From NCBI GenBank assembly GCA_965153355.1, contig OZ231127.1:24552001-24616000 (forward strand): DNA of 64,000 nucleotides, written 5' to 3'. The translations under genes were made by a program, and so were the position numbers. Position 1 is the first letter of the stretch; every line of letters starts with the position of its first letter. Origin of the DNA: Flaccisagitta enflata. Lineage: Eukaryota > Chaetognatha > Sagittoidea > Aphragmophora. A model generated the notes under the pieces. The model was given only the letters and a program-made list of their open reading frames with translations, ran no database searches and was not told the origin of the DNA. This document shows positions 51,906-62,891 of this stretch, in pieces.

Positions 51906-53393
51906 CACGCACGCACACACACAAACATTTGAGCTTACAAATATTTGAAGACATAAACTCTGGCAGGTAAGCCTAGGCGCGCTGAAACGCCGCGATGCAA
52001 ATTGCTACACCCCGTTTGTACACACAATTGCGCACACACGTACAAACACTAACAAAATCTGATAGATTTGGCCATATGGGAAAACAAAGCAGTGATCAAA
52101 ACTTGATGAAGAGATGCGCAAAAATGAACATTAACGAGTGCAAGACAGACAACCACGTGTTTGGCAGAAGAGTAGCGCAGTCTAAATATCTGTGACAAGA
52201 AAGGGGACACACACGGAGTGATAGGGACTGCCTTTGAAATACTATTTCACCAGACGGTAGGGGATAGCATAGAGGGTTGTAGATTGAAATTCACCTCAAG
52301 ATTGGTCTTGAAGTTAGTTAACTATGTCCTTATTGCCAGAAAAAAATTTTGAAGACCTCAGTGAATGGGAATTGGGTGCCATTTTTGACGAAAGTTCAGC
52401 TATCAAATAGGCGAAAATCACATTTTTCGCCAAAATCGCGATTTTTGCTGTTTTTGTGATGCAGTTACTACTTAGTAAAAATTTTTTAAAAAAGATTCTG
52501 TGACCATTTGTCATCTCATTGATACCTAAACTTATCATAGAAACCTTTTAAAAAGTTTGATATTGCTTACAGTTATCATACTGCTAAACCCAAGTCAGTA
52601 CCTCATTACCAAAAATCGATGAAAAAGCAAAAATGACAATTTTTGCCATAATCGTGTTTTTTAGTGTTGAAGCATAGGTATCTAACAATTGTAAATAAAA
52701 ACTGAATTCTTTCCATAGGTTCTCCACTACACATAGAATTAATCTTAAATGAAAAAAAAAACTTTTTAAAGCTTTATCCTTCTTCTTAAGAAAGTAAAAT
52801 GACGCAAGAATCTGTTAAAAGGCGAAAAATTTGTTTAAACATCATTCAGTGCTCAAACTTCTTCCTCCAGGACTTGCAACCTGGCAAAGGTGTTTTACTG
52901 AATTTTTTTTTGTTTTTTATTTTTTTTTGTTTTGTTTTGTTTTGTTTGTTTTTTGTTTTTTTTTGTGACAAGTAGAAGACAACAGAAAATGTTTGCTGAG
53001 AAGCAATTCTTGGTAGAGAACTTCATATGAGCATTAATTATCACAAGGACATTTGAAATGGAAAATATGGAGGGAACTGATAAAGAATCAAAATCAATGA
53101 GCCTCTACTCCTGACAAAACGGGGGGTTTAAATTTGTTAAACCCTCTGACCTGAGCAGATTAGCCACTAATTTTTAACCATTTCGGCTGTACAATTGAAA
53201 AGTAAAAATTTTGCATGGCGAGAACCCAAATTAGTCACTCAACCAAAGCAAATAAATAATTTGTGGCATTGGAATTCACTGAATAAATAAAAAATCAACA
53301 TCAATGAGCCTCTTGTCAAGTCTGAACGATAGGTTCGAATCAGTCAAACCCTCTGACTTGAGGAGATTGGCGCTAATTTTTAACCATTACGGC

Positions 53394-53760
53394 CAGGCCT
53401 GATTTTAGTAATTTTTTTGACTGAGCCAGTCAGTCTCGCTCCCCAGATTTTGACAGAGCCCGAAAGGAAAACCATGAAAACCATAAAAATGTTATGCCAA
53501 ATTTCACCATCATATCAGCCTAGATTTTGGTAACCGCTACTGGTTATATGATGCAATGATAAAATAATCACTACTCCGATGATTCAGGTAGTGACAAAAT
53601 CGAAAACGACTCAAAATTTGATGAATTTTCAATCAGCTTGAGCGCTTTAAATCCATCCCAATGAGAGAGAGCCAGCCGGGCTCAGAGCTTACAAAACATG
53701 CGAGCCCAAGAGCAGAATAGAGAGCATCGAGCTCGCGGGCTCGCTCTAAAATCAGGCCTG
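53394..53760. mobile_element. hAT-type MITE nested in the transposon (8-bp TSD ATTACGGC)
   Basis: Perfect 15-bp inverted ends CAGGCCTGATTTTAG and exact duplications ATTACGGC at 53386-53393 and 53761-53768. 367 bp. The uninterrupted version of the host repeat (CCATTTCGGCTGTACAATTG) is visible at 53178-53200, confirming the insertion. Confidence 0.92.
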
Positions 53761-53859
53761 ATTACGGCTATACAGTTGAAAGAAATGAATTTTTGTGGCA
53801 AGAACCCAATTGAGTCACTCAACCACAGCATTCCATGAATTGGTGGAACAAGAGAATTG

Positions 53860-55341
53860 TCAGCAGGATCGACTGTAGTCTTCAACCTTTGGGAAAAAAT
53901 CCCTCTTGGTTGCGAACTTTTTCAACTCCTTTCTTGCGCGAATTCTTTGCCTAATATAACCATCCCTTGCTTTTTGACCAACAACTTTGGAGGAGGCGTC
54001 TGATACGAGACGAACAGCTCTTTCGACCGCTTGAGTGTGGCAAGGATAGTTTGGCACCTCAAAAGGAGTTTCCTTGAAAGAAATTATTTGGGAATCAGAC
54101 AAAGATAATGTGAGGGGAGGTTTAGTGAGGCCAGCTTTGTTCAAATCAATCAACTCAGTGTAGGACGTTGCCTTAAAGTTGATTTTTGGAACAACATATT
54201 TCCTCACTGTTGATGTCAAAATAGCCTTTCTCTCCGAGGCTTCAAACGTGAAGGCATCATCTTCTTCAGCTTCCTCAACCTCATCTTCTTCATCCTCTTC
54301 ATCAGAGCCATGATCATCATCATCATCATTGCTGCTAGTGGCCGGTTGACTCTGAGAACTTGCTCCTGACCAAATGGCAAGAATGGTGTTGACTACTTGA
54401 TCCCGAATTTCCTTTTCACTATCAGCAAGCATGGCGAGTAGAACAGCCTCAGAATGAGCAAAAAACCCATTCCTTTGCATCGTTTTCTGAAGAATTTCTT
54501 GAGAATTTTGGTTTAGTTTCCTAGACCACTCCACCATCTTGAACAGATTCTTTGGACCATCTGTGCATTTTGGGTGACACTTGATTTGAAACCAGGAAGG
54601 TGCCCAGAAAAGAATGATGCCGCGGATGATCTCTTGAAATTTCTTAGATGGGCGTTCGGTGGAAACATATTTTCTCATCATTCTGTTGGTAAGAGTTCCC
54701 CAGCTAACACCGAGCGGGCCAGGTTCTTGGTTTGCTAGATCAGCGGGCATTTCACCCTTGATGATGGCATGACTGACTTTGTAGGTGTATTTTTGGTCTT
54801 TACTAAGGTCCTCAACCACAGATTCTTCCAAGACCGGGAAATCTGGATTTGGGATCTTTTTGAAACCGACCACCTCTAGTTCTGTCAAATCTTCCTCTAG
54901 AGTGCTTCCAATGGGTCCTTTCAAGGAACTTGGTCCAGATGTCCCTCCATCCAACTTTTTGATCAAAGCTCGGAGTGGTAGTTCAACACCATGAAGCATG
55001 CAGATGAACCATTGCAGAGGCTTCCCAAGCAGTTTTTCAAGATATGCAAGAGCTCCTTCTTCATTGCCAACGTTGACATTACACCCATCTACACCAGCAA
55101 CCATCAAAGTGGCATCCCAGCCTTTTGATTTGCAGAATCGAAACATTGTCAACCCAAGGCTGATTCCATGCCCCGAATATGGCACTTCATGACCAAGGTA
55201 GGCACTGCCAGGTTCTTCAAGAATGACATAATGATCCTCGATGACAGTTTTGTTGTAAAATTTGTCCCCTTTTTGAACCCTTGTAATGGTTGCATCCTTT
55301 TTTCCATCAAAGTAAAGGGCACTGACTGGCTTGGATTTCAT
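53860..55341 (-). CDS. Transposon-borne 493-aa protein, RNase H-like transposase candidate
   Basis: An intact 493-codon ORF sits between the long TIRs. Early motifs are ALYFDGKKD (Asp), then EEPGSAYLGH, then VAGVDGCNVNVG (Asp), LGKPLQWFICMLHGVELPLR and GPSSLKGPIG. They are followed by WGTLTNRMMRKYV, MQRNGFFAHSEAVLLAML, an Asp/Glu-rich stretch at about 345-365, and a C-terminal FPCHTQAVERAVRLV-like motif. I recognise the order of motifs from a widespread family of uncharacterised invertebrate proteins usually found in repeats. The two Asp motifs and a later Glu could be a DDE-type catalytic triad, but that is inference. The ATG is the only usable start: an in-frame stop lies 18 codons upstream with no other Met between. 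It is possibly N-terminally short against relatives. Confidence 0.6.
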   Translation of the reverse strand: MKSKPVSALYFDGKKDATITRVQKGDKFYNKTVIEDHYVILEEPGSAYLGHEVPYSGHGISLGLTMFRFCKSKGWDATLMVAGVDGCNVNVGNEEGALAYLEKLLGKPLQWFICMLHGVELPLRALIKKLDGGTSGPSSLKGPIGSTLEEDLTELEVVGFKKIPNPDFPVLEESVVEDLSKDQKYTYKVSHAIIKGEMPADLANQEPGPLGVSWGTLTNRMMRKYVSTERPSKKFQEIIRGIILFWAPSWFQIKCHPKCTDGPKNLFKMVEWSRKLNQNSQEILQKTMQRNGFFAHSEAVLLAMLADSEKEIRDQVVNTILAIWSGASSQSQPATSSNDDDDDHGSDEEDEEDEVEEAEEDDAFTFEASERKAILTSTVRKYVVPKINFKATSYTELIDLNKAGLTKPPLTLSLSDSQIISFKETPFEVPNYPCHTQAVERAVRLVSDASSKVVGQKARDGYIRQRIRARKELKKFATKRDFFPKVEDYSRSC

Positions 55342-56436
55342 CTCTTCCTCTTCTTCCTTCTGTATCTCCTCCCCTCCAGACTTTCCAAACCATTACTTAT
55401 GGTTGAGTAACCATAAAACTTGCAATTGTACAGCCGAAATGTTTAAAAATTGGCGGCTTATCTTCTCAAGTCAGAAGGTTCAACTAATTTAAACCCCTCG
55501 TTCAGACATGAGCCTCATTGATTTTGATTTTATATTTTTTCTGTTTTGAATTATATTTACTCATTACTGCTATGGTTAATGGTTTGAGTGACTCAATTGG
55601 GTTCTCGCCATATGAAATTTGTATTTGAAACTCTGTCACAAATGCCTCTTAAATTCTAAATTTGAAACCTTTTATTGTTCTGTTACTACTATAAAAAAAC
55701 ACAAAAAAAAAACACAAAAAAAAAAAAAAAACCAAAAAAAAAACCAAAAAAACAAAAAAACAAAAAAACAACAAAAAAATGTTCAGTAAAACACCTTTGC
55801 CAGGTTGCAAGTCCTGAAGGAAGAAGTTTGAGCACTGAATCATGTTAAACTGAATTTTTCGCCTTTTAAACAGATTCTTGCGTCATTTTACTTTCTTCAG
55901 AAGGAAGATAAAGCTTTAAGAAATTTTTTATTCCATTTAAGATTAATTCTATGTGTAGTGGAGAATCTATGGAAAGAGTTCAATTTTCATTTACAATTGT
56001 TAGATACTTAAGCTTCAACACTAAAAAACACGATTATGGCAAAAATTGTCATTTTTGCTTCTACATCGATTTTTGGTAATAAGGTACTGACTTTGATTTA
56101 GCGGTATGATAACTGTAAGCAATATCAAACTTTTTTAAAGGTTTCTATGATAAGTTTAGGTACTAATGAGATGACAAATGGTCACAGAATCTTTTTAAAA
56201 AAAACTTTTACTGGGTAGGAACTGCATCACAAAAACAGCAAAAATCGCGATTTTGGCGAAAAATGTGATTTTCGCCTATTTGATAGCCAAACTTTCGTCG
56301 AAAATGGCACCCGCTTCCCATTCACTGAGGTCTTCAAAAATTTTTTCTGGCAATAAGTACATAGTTAACTAACTTCAAGACCAATCTTGAGGTGAATTTC
56401 AATCTACAACCCTCTATGCTATCCCCTACCCGACGG

Positions 56437-56850
56437 ACAGACAGTTATATGAACAGTTGGGCAGACACGTATGGAATGATGATCGAACCAGTTGGATCGG
56501 CACAGCTACGCTAGCTGAGGAGAGTGAGAACAAGACGAATGTCGATTGGGTAATTGAAAGTTGGACACGTAAATTCTGTGACGTAGACCTGCACTTTGAG
56601 TGACGTTAATATGCCAAGCGCGCGACGTGATGAAGCTAAAAAAGCGTAGGAGTTAGAAAAGATGAATAGATAATTCCAGCTCCTTCCTGAAAGCGTTTTG
56701 AGAGGCGATTGTTGACTGAAGGAAAAACGAAGGGGGGATTAGCGTTCATTGTTAAATGGTCCTTTTAGCCATCTGAACACTCTTACCTCGATCTGTTAGT
56801 TGGTGTGTGCGTCTGTTTGTCTGGATATCCGCTTTATTTTCATTTTTTTC
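56437..56850. other. Unassigned part of the tandem unit
   Basis: Sequence right of the transposon, before the CTTT run. No gene was recognised. Confidence 0.4.
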
Positions 56851-56851
56851 T

Positions 56852-56931
<80 letters not shown>

Positions 56932-56968
56932 ACTTTCTTTCTTTCACTCTTTCTTTCTTTCTTTCACT
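56852..56968. repeat. (TTTC)n microsatellite
   Basis: About 28 TTTC units with two variants near the end. Confidence 0.95.
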
Positions 56969-57149
56969 CCGTCGGTCCGTTGTTCCGTGTGCATTCCTAT
57001 CCCGTTACATGCAAGATTGGAGCTAGCTTGTAAAAAAAAAAAAAATCGTTTAAGGTGTCCAAAAAAAAGTGAATCCTGTACAAAATTGCATAAGGAATTC
57101 ATTTTTTGGGGTTTCAGGGCCCTATGAGGGGGCTTTTAGAAACGCACCC

Positions 57150-58065
57150 AAAAAAACTGCTAAAAATGGTCATTTTTGGGTATTTTTGGTAAAAATATTT
57201 ACCACTATGAGAGCCCAGCACCCAAAACTTGTACGTGGGAACTCATTTTAATGTAAGAGACTAAAACAGAAAGAATCATGATGGTAGGTGTAGCTTGGGG
57301 TCCCCAAAAAGGCCCAAAAGGGGCCCGTAAATCAAGAAAATATAAGTTTTTTATTCATTACGCTCCCAAAAATGCTTGGATTCTCACAAAATTTGAAATG
57401 GAACTTCCTATGTTATGCAACTACCTTCATGCAAATTTTTGTGGCCTTTGATGAACAGCTTCATAGGCTAAAATGACTCAAAAAACTAAAAATCGCCCTT
57501 AAAAAATCGCGTTTTTTAGTTTTTTCTCATGGAAACACTATTTTAAGGTTATGAAACCCAAATATTTTCTAATCAATGATATTTGCTACATCTGTAGAGA
57601 TTCCAGAAAAAATTTCATCCCTTATTTCCCAAAAGTCGCTGAGATATGACAGTCCGAAATGATATGGTAAACACGAAAAAGTAAAAAAATCATCATTTTT
57701 TTTTATTTCTTATAAAAATCATTACCTTAATGAGATCTCAGCATCTAAAATAAGTATGTGGGAACTCTTCTTGATAAAAGTGACTGAATCAGAAAGAATC
57801 ATGATGGTGGCTGTTGCTTGGGGCCCCCCAAAAAGGTTAAAAAAGGGCCCGTAAATCAAAAATATATAAGTTTTTTATTTATGACGATCCAAAAAATTCT
57901 TGGATGCTCAAAAAAATTTGTAAACTAACTTCCTATGTAATGTAACTACCTTCATGCAAAATTTTGTGGCCTTCAATGGACAGCTTCATGGGCTAAAACG
58001 GCTAAAAAAACTAAAAATTGCACCCAAAATGTCTTTTTTTTAGTTTTCTCTCAGTAAAATATTAT
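57150..58065. repeat. Direct repeat of about 390 bp, two diverged copies
   Basis: 57150-57540 and about 57680-58065 share long phrases (AAAGAATCATGATGGTGG, CTACCTTCATGCAAA, TTTGTGGCCTT, GGGCCCGTAAATCAA) at an offset of about 525 bp. They directly precede the CXC-protein pseudogene. Confidence 0.8.
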
Positions 58066-58099
58066 TTCTAGGTCATTTTAATCGACTTCTTTTTTAATC

Positions 58100-59073
58100 A
58101 GTAATGAACAGCTTCATTATTTCACTTCACACTCAACCATTCGCATAGTAGCAGCAGATACTGATGTCTTTGCCATTCTTTTGTTAAACTTTCATCATTT
58201 CCAAAACAAGAACATCTTTTTGGATCAAGGTGACATGGCAAAGGTTACTGACATGAACAAACTTGTGGAGGCAATGCAAGCTGACAAAGACCAAGATCTG
58301 ATGGTATTGAAACAACGTGGCCATCTTTCATTACCATTTTTTTTTGGGTTGGTTCACCCATTGATTGGCTCAGACATTCTTTGCTCTCCACGATCATTTG
58401 GACCAGCATGGATCTTGAAAACCTGCATTGACTTAAATGAGTACATCTTTGACCCTGAAAAAGGTATCCAGAAATTAGTGGAAGAACAGCCACAGTTGGA
58501 GGGCTACACAAGATACATTTTGTCCTTGTACAAAAAAAAGTTCTCTAACAAGATCAAGCAGACAGCAAGAGAGATGTTTGTGGACTCTGTAAGCACCCAA
58601 AATGCTCTCGAACAAGACAAGACACATGGGTTTACACCTTGGAAAATAACACAGTTTTGCCCTCCCAAGAGTGCCTAAATCAAAGAGGCCTAAATCTTGC
58701 TTACCAACTCAAGATCTGGACACAGGCTACCAAACCTCAAATCAATGTCCCTGACCCCCTCAGACATGGGTGGCAAGCCGGAGAGAACGGATATCAGTTA
58801 GTGCCAGATTCTCAAGAAAACATGGCAAGACAAGCACAACTTTTTGATACAGTGATGAAAAAATGCCGCTGCAAGAAGTCTCAGTGCAAGAATGGGAGGT
58901 GCACTTGCTACGCAAGTAAAGCAAAGTGTTCAACTTCCTGTGAATGTTTGAACTGCTGCAATCCTTTTGCAGATGATGCCCAAAGACCTCCAGAAGAATC
59001 AGAATCAGACCAAGAAAGTGACAATGAGGAAGAGGAGGAAGATCACGAGAAAGAGACCTCTGATGATGAGTAA
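58100..59073 (+). pseudogene. CXC (tesmin-type) protein of a mobile-element-associated family, frameshifted
   Basis: The first frame (from about 58100, through 58181-58678) starts with IRIVAADTDVFAILLL, a PIN/FEN1-like Asp motif. It continues through LPFFFGLVHPLIGSD, which aligns with the usual His-Ala-x-Thr-Gly-Cys-Asp motif but has lost residues. Around 58635 the reading moves to another frame, which carries on with LPSQECLNQRGLNLAYQLKI and ends with a CXC motif (KKCRCKKSQCKNGRCTC ... CSTSCECLNCC) and an acidic tail, stop at 59071. The family (ADTDV motif plus C-terminal CXC) is common in repeat-rich invertebrate genomes. One frameshift and the altered motif argue for decay. Only the first tandem unit shows it, because the window ends before the equivalent in unit 2. 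Confidence 0.65.
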
Positions 59074-59265
59074 AGGAAATCAAACCACACGACAGTCAGT
59101 TAGGGCAAGGAAGGAAATGTAATGGAAAAGCAAGCCAACTTTTACTGAGTTTTGCTTTTTAGATTAGCTAGCTAGGTGGGAGAGAAATGCTCATATCAGA
59201 ATGAATCACATCATTATGTGACTCATCTTGACATGGGAAATCGGATATGCACCTCCTCGTTGGTC

Positions 59266-59326
<61 letters not shown>

Positions 59327-59328
59327 AA

Positions 59329-59384
<56 letters not shown>

Positions 59385-60943
59385 AAAAAAGAAAGAAGGA
59401 CGGACGGACGGACGGACGGACGGACGCACGCACGCACGCACGCACGCACACACGCACGCACACACACAAACATTTGAGCTTACAAATATTTGAAGACATA
59501 AACTCTGGCAGGTAAGCCTAGGCGCGCTGAAACGCCGCGATGCAAATTGCTACACCCCGTTTGTACACACAATTGCGCACACACGTACAAACACTAACAA
59601 AATCTGATAGATTTGGCCATATGGGAAAACAAAGCAGTGATCAAAACTTGATGAAGAGATGCGCAAAAATGAACATTAACGAGTGCAAGACAGACAACCA
59701 CGTGTTTGGCAGAAGAGTAGCGCAGTCTAAATATCTGTGACAAGAAAGGGGACACACACGGAGTGATAGGGACTGCCTTTGAAATACTATTTCACCAGAC
59801 GGTAGGGGATAGCATAGAGGGTTGTAGATTGAAATTCACCTCAAGATTGGTCTTGAAGTTAGTTAACTATGTCCTTATTGCCAGAAAAAAATTTTGAAGA
59901 CCTCAGTGAATGGGAAGCGGGTGCCATTTTCGACGAAAGTTCGGCTATCAAATAGGCGAAAATCACATTTTTCGCCAAAATCGCGATTTTTGCTGTTTTT
60001 GTGATGCAGTTACTACTTAGTAAAAATTTTTTAAAAAAGATTCTGTGACCATTTGTCATCTCATTGATACCTAAACTTATCATAGAAACCTTTTAAAAAG
60101 TTTGATATTGCTTACAGTTATCATACTGCTAAACCCAAGTCAGTACCTCATTACCAAAAATCGATGAAAAAGCAAAAATGACAATTTTTGCCATAATCGT
60201 GTTTTTCAGTGTTGAAGCATGGGTATCTAACAATTGTAAATAAAAACTAAATTCTTTCCATAGGTTCTCCACTACACATAGAATTAATCTTAAATGGAAT
60301 AAAAAACTTTTTAAAGCTTTATCCTCCTTCTTAAGAAAGTAAAATGACGAAAGAATTTGTTAAAAGGCGAAAAATTCAGTTAAACATCATTCAGTGCTCA
60401 AACTTCTTCCTCCAGGACTTGCAACCTGGCAAAGGTGTTTTACTGAGTTTTTTTTTGGTTCGTTATTTGTTTGTTTTTTTTTTGTTTGTTTTTTTGTTTG
60501 TTTGTTTTTTTTTTGTGACAAGTAGAAGACAACAGAAAATGTTTGCTGAAAAGCACTTCTTGGTAGAGAACTTCATATGAGCATTAATTATCACAAGGAC
60601 ATTTGAAATAGAAAATATGGAGGGAACTGATAAAGAATCAAAATCAATGAGCCTCTACTCCTGACTGAACGGGGGGTTTAAATTTGTTAAACCCTCTGAC
60701 CTGAGCAGATTAGCCACTAATTTTTAACCATTTCGGCTGTACAATTGAAAAGTAAAAATTTTGCATGGCGAGAACCCAAATTAGTCACTCAACCAAAGCA
60801 AATAAATAATTTGTGGCATTGGAATTCACTGAATAAATAAAAAATCAACATCAATGAGCCTCTTGTCAAGTCTGAACGATAGGTTCGAATCAGTCAAACC
60901 CTCTGACTTGAGGAGATTGGCGCTAATTTTTAACCATTACGGC

Positions 60944-61310
60944 CAGGCCTGATTTTAGTAATTTTTTTGACTGAGCCAGTCAGTCTCGCTCCCCAGATTT
61001 TGACAGAGCCCGAAAGGAAAACCATGAAAACCATAAAAATGTTATGCCAAATTTCACCATCATATCAGCCTAGATTTTGGTAACCGCTACTGGTTATATG
61101 ATGCAATGATAAAATAATCACTACTCCGATGATTCAGGTAGTGACAAAATCGAAAACGACTCAAAATTTGATGAATTTTCAATCAGCTTGAGCGCTTTAA
61201 ATCCATCCCAATGAGAGAGAGCCAGCCGGGCTCAGAGCTTACAAAACATGCGAGCCCAAGAGCAGAATAGAGAGCATCGAGCTCGCGGGCTCGCTCTAAA
61301 ATCAGGCCTG
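60944..61310. mobile_element. hAT-type MITE, second copy
   Basis: Copy of 53394-53760 with the same ATTACGGC duplication, carried along by the tandem duplication. Confidence 0.88.
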
Positions 61311-61409
61311 ATTACGGCTATACAGTTGAAAGAAATGAATTTTTGTGGCAAGAACCCAATTGAGTCACTCAACCACAGCATTCCATGAATTGGTGGAACA
61401 AGAGAATTG

Positions 61410-62891
61410 TCAGCAGGATCGACTGTAGTCTTCAACCTTTGGGAAAAAATCCCTCTTGGTTGCGAACTTTTTCAACTCCTTTCTTGCGCGAATTCTTTGC
61501 CTAATATAACCATCCCTTGCTTTTTGACCAACAACTTTGGAGGAGGCGTCTGATACGAGACGAACAGCTCTTTCGACCGCTTGAGTGTGGCAAGGATAGT
61601 TTGGCACCTCAAAAGGAGTTTCCTTGAAAGAAATTATTTGGGAATCAGACAAAGATAATGTGAGGGGAGGTTTAGTGAGGCCAGCTTTGTTCAAATCAAT
61701 CAACTCAGTGTAGGACGTTGCCTTAAAGTTGATTTTTGGAACAACATATTTCCTCACTGTTGATGTCAAAATAGCCTTTCTCTCCGAGGCTTCAAACGTG
61801 AAGGCATCATCTTCTTCAGCTTCCTCAACCTCATCTTCTTCATCCTCTTCATCAGAGCCATGATCATCATCATCATCATTGCTGCTAGTGGCCGGTTGAC
61901 TCTGAGAACTTGCTCCTGACCAAATGGCAAGAATGGTGTTGACTACTTGATCCCGAATTTCCTTTTCACTATCAGCAAGCATGGCGAGTAGAACAGCCTC
62001 AGAATGAGCAAAAAACCCATTCCTTTGCATCGTTTTCTGAAGAATTTCTTGAGAATTTTGGTTTAGTTTCCTAGACCACTCCACCATCTTGAACAGATTC
62101 TTTGGACCATCTGTGCATTTTGGGTGACACTTGATTTGAAACCAGGAAGGTGCCCAGAAAAGAATGATGCCGCGGATGATCTCTTGAAATTTCTTAGATG
62201 GGCGTTCGGTGGAAACATATTTTCTCATCATTCTGTTGGTAAGAGTTCCCCAGCTAACACCGAGCGGGCCAGGTTCTTGGTTTGCTAGATCAGCGGGCAT
62301 TTCACCCTTGATGATGGCATGACTGACTTTGTAGGTGTATTTTTGGTCTTTACTAAGGTCCTCAACCACAGATTCTTCCAAGACCGGGAAATCTGGATTT
62401 GGGATCTTTTTGAAACCGACCACCTCTAGTTCTGTCAAATCTTCCTCTAGAGTGCTTCCAATGGGTCCTTTCAAGGAACTTGGTCCAGATGTCCCTCCAT
62501 CCAACTTTTTGATCAAAGCTCGGAGTGGTAGTTCAACACCATGAAGCATGCAGATGAACCATTGCAGAGGCTTCCCAAGCAGTTTTTCAAGATATGCAAG
62601 AGCTCCTTCTTCATTGCCAACGTTGACATTACACCCATCTACACCAGCAACCATCAAAGTGGCATCCCAGCCTTTTGATTTGCAGAATCGAAACATTGTC
62701 AACCCAAGGCTGATTCCATGCCCCGAATATGGCACTTCATGACCAAGGTAGGCACTGCCAGGTTCTTCAAGAATGACATAATGATCCTCGATGACAGTTT
62801 TGTTGTAAAATTTGTCCCCTTTTTGAACCCTTGTAATGGTTGCATCCTTTTTTCCATCAAAGTAAAGGGCACTGACTGGCTTGGATTTCAT
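61410..62891 (-). CDS. Transposon-borne 493-aa protein, second copy
   Basis: The translation is identical to that of the 53860-55341 ORF over all 493 codons, while the flanking TIRs differ at several bases. It has the same motifs (YFDGKKD, VAGVDGCNVNVG, RNGFFAHSE). Identity of the ORF points to very recent duplication or an assembly duplication. Confidence 0.6.
   Translation of the reverse strand: MKSKPVSALYFDGKKDATITRVQKGDKFYNKTVIEDHYVILEEPGSAYLGHEVPYSGHGISLGLTMFRFCKSKGWDATLMVAGVDGCNVNVGNEEGALAYLEKLLGKPLQWFICMLHGVELPLRALIKKLDGGTSGPSSLKGPIGSTLEEDLTELEVVGFKKIPNPDFPVLEESVVEDLSKDQKYTYKVSHAIIKGEMPADLANQEPGPLGVSWGTLTNRMMRKYVSTERPSKKFQEIIRGIILFWAPSWFQIKCHPKCTDGPKNLFKMVEWSRKLNQNSQEILQKTMQRNGFFAHSEAVLLAMLADSEKEIRDQVVNTILAIWSGASSQSQPATSSNDDDDDHGSDEEDEEDEVEEAEEDDAFTFEASERKAILTSTVRKYVVPKINFKATSYTELIDLNKAGLTKPPLTLSLSDSQIISFKETPFEVPNYPCHTQAVERAVRLVSDASSKVVGQKARDGYIRQRIRARKELKKFATKRDFFPKVEDYSRSC

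Larger units (their letters stand above)
52258..56428 (-). mobile_element. Long-TIR DNA transposon, 4.17 kb, with a 493-codon ORF
   Basis: Inverted repeats of about 0.72 kb (52258 to about 52975 and about 55690 to 56428) begin TAGGGGATAGCATAGAGGG on both ends. The flanks CCAGACGG and CCCGACGG would be an 8-bp target duplication with one mismatch. TAGGG ends and an 8-bp duplication suggest hAT, but the ORF family is not a classical hAT transposase. Internal direct repeats (GAGCCTCT ... CCATTNCGGC) lie next to the left TIR, with an inverted copy near the right TIR. A hAT MITE is nested at 53394-53760. Confidence 0.75.
51720..59265. repeat. Tandem unit 1 of about 7.55 kb
   Basis: Everything from the GA/GAAA/ACGG/ACGC microsatellite at 51720 to 59265 starts again at about 59266 in the same order. 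The offset is 7545 at the left side and 7550 over the 493-codon ORF, falling to about 7541 at the right TIR because of small indels. The junctions on both sides lie in GA repeats. Differences are scattered single bases and poly-T/poly-A length changes. It sits in the intron after the last visible PKD exon. Confidence 0.9.

Noticed and set aside
53682-53885. Identical 67-codon frames here and at 61232-61435
   Set aside because: The frame spans the end of the nested hAT MITE and the host repeat. Duplication, not coding constraint, explains the identity.
52258-56428. Maverick/Polinton
   Set aside because: Far too short, with no polymerase, integrase or capsid-type genes.
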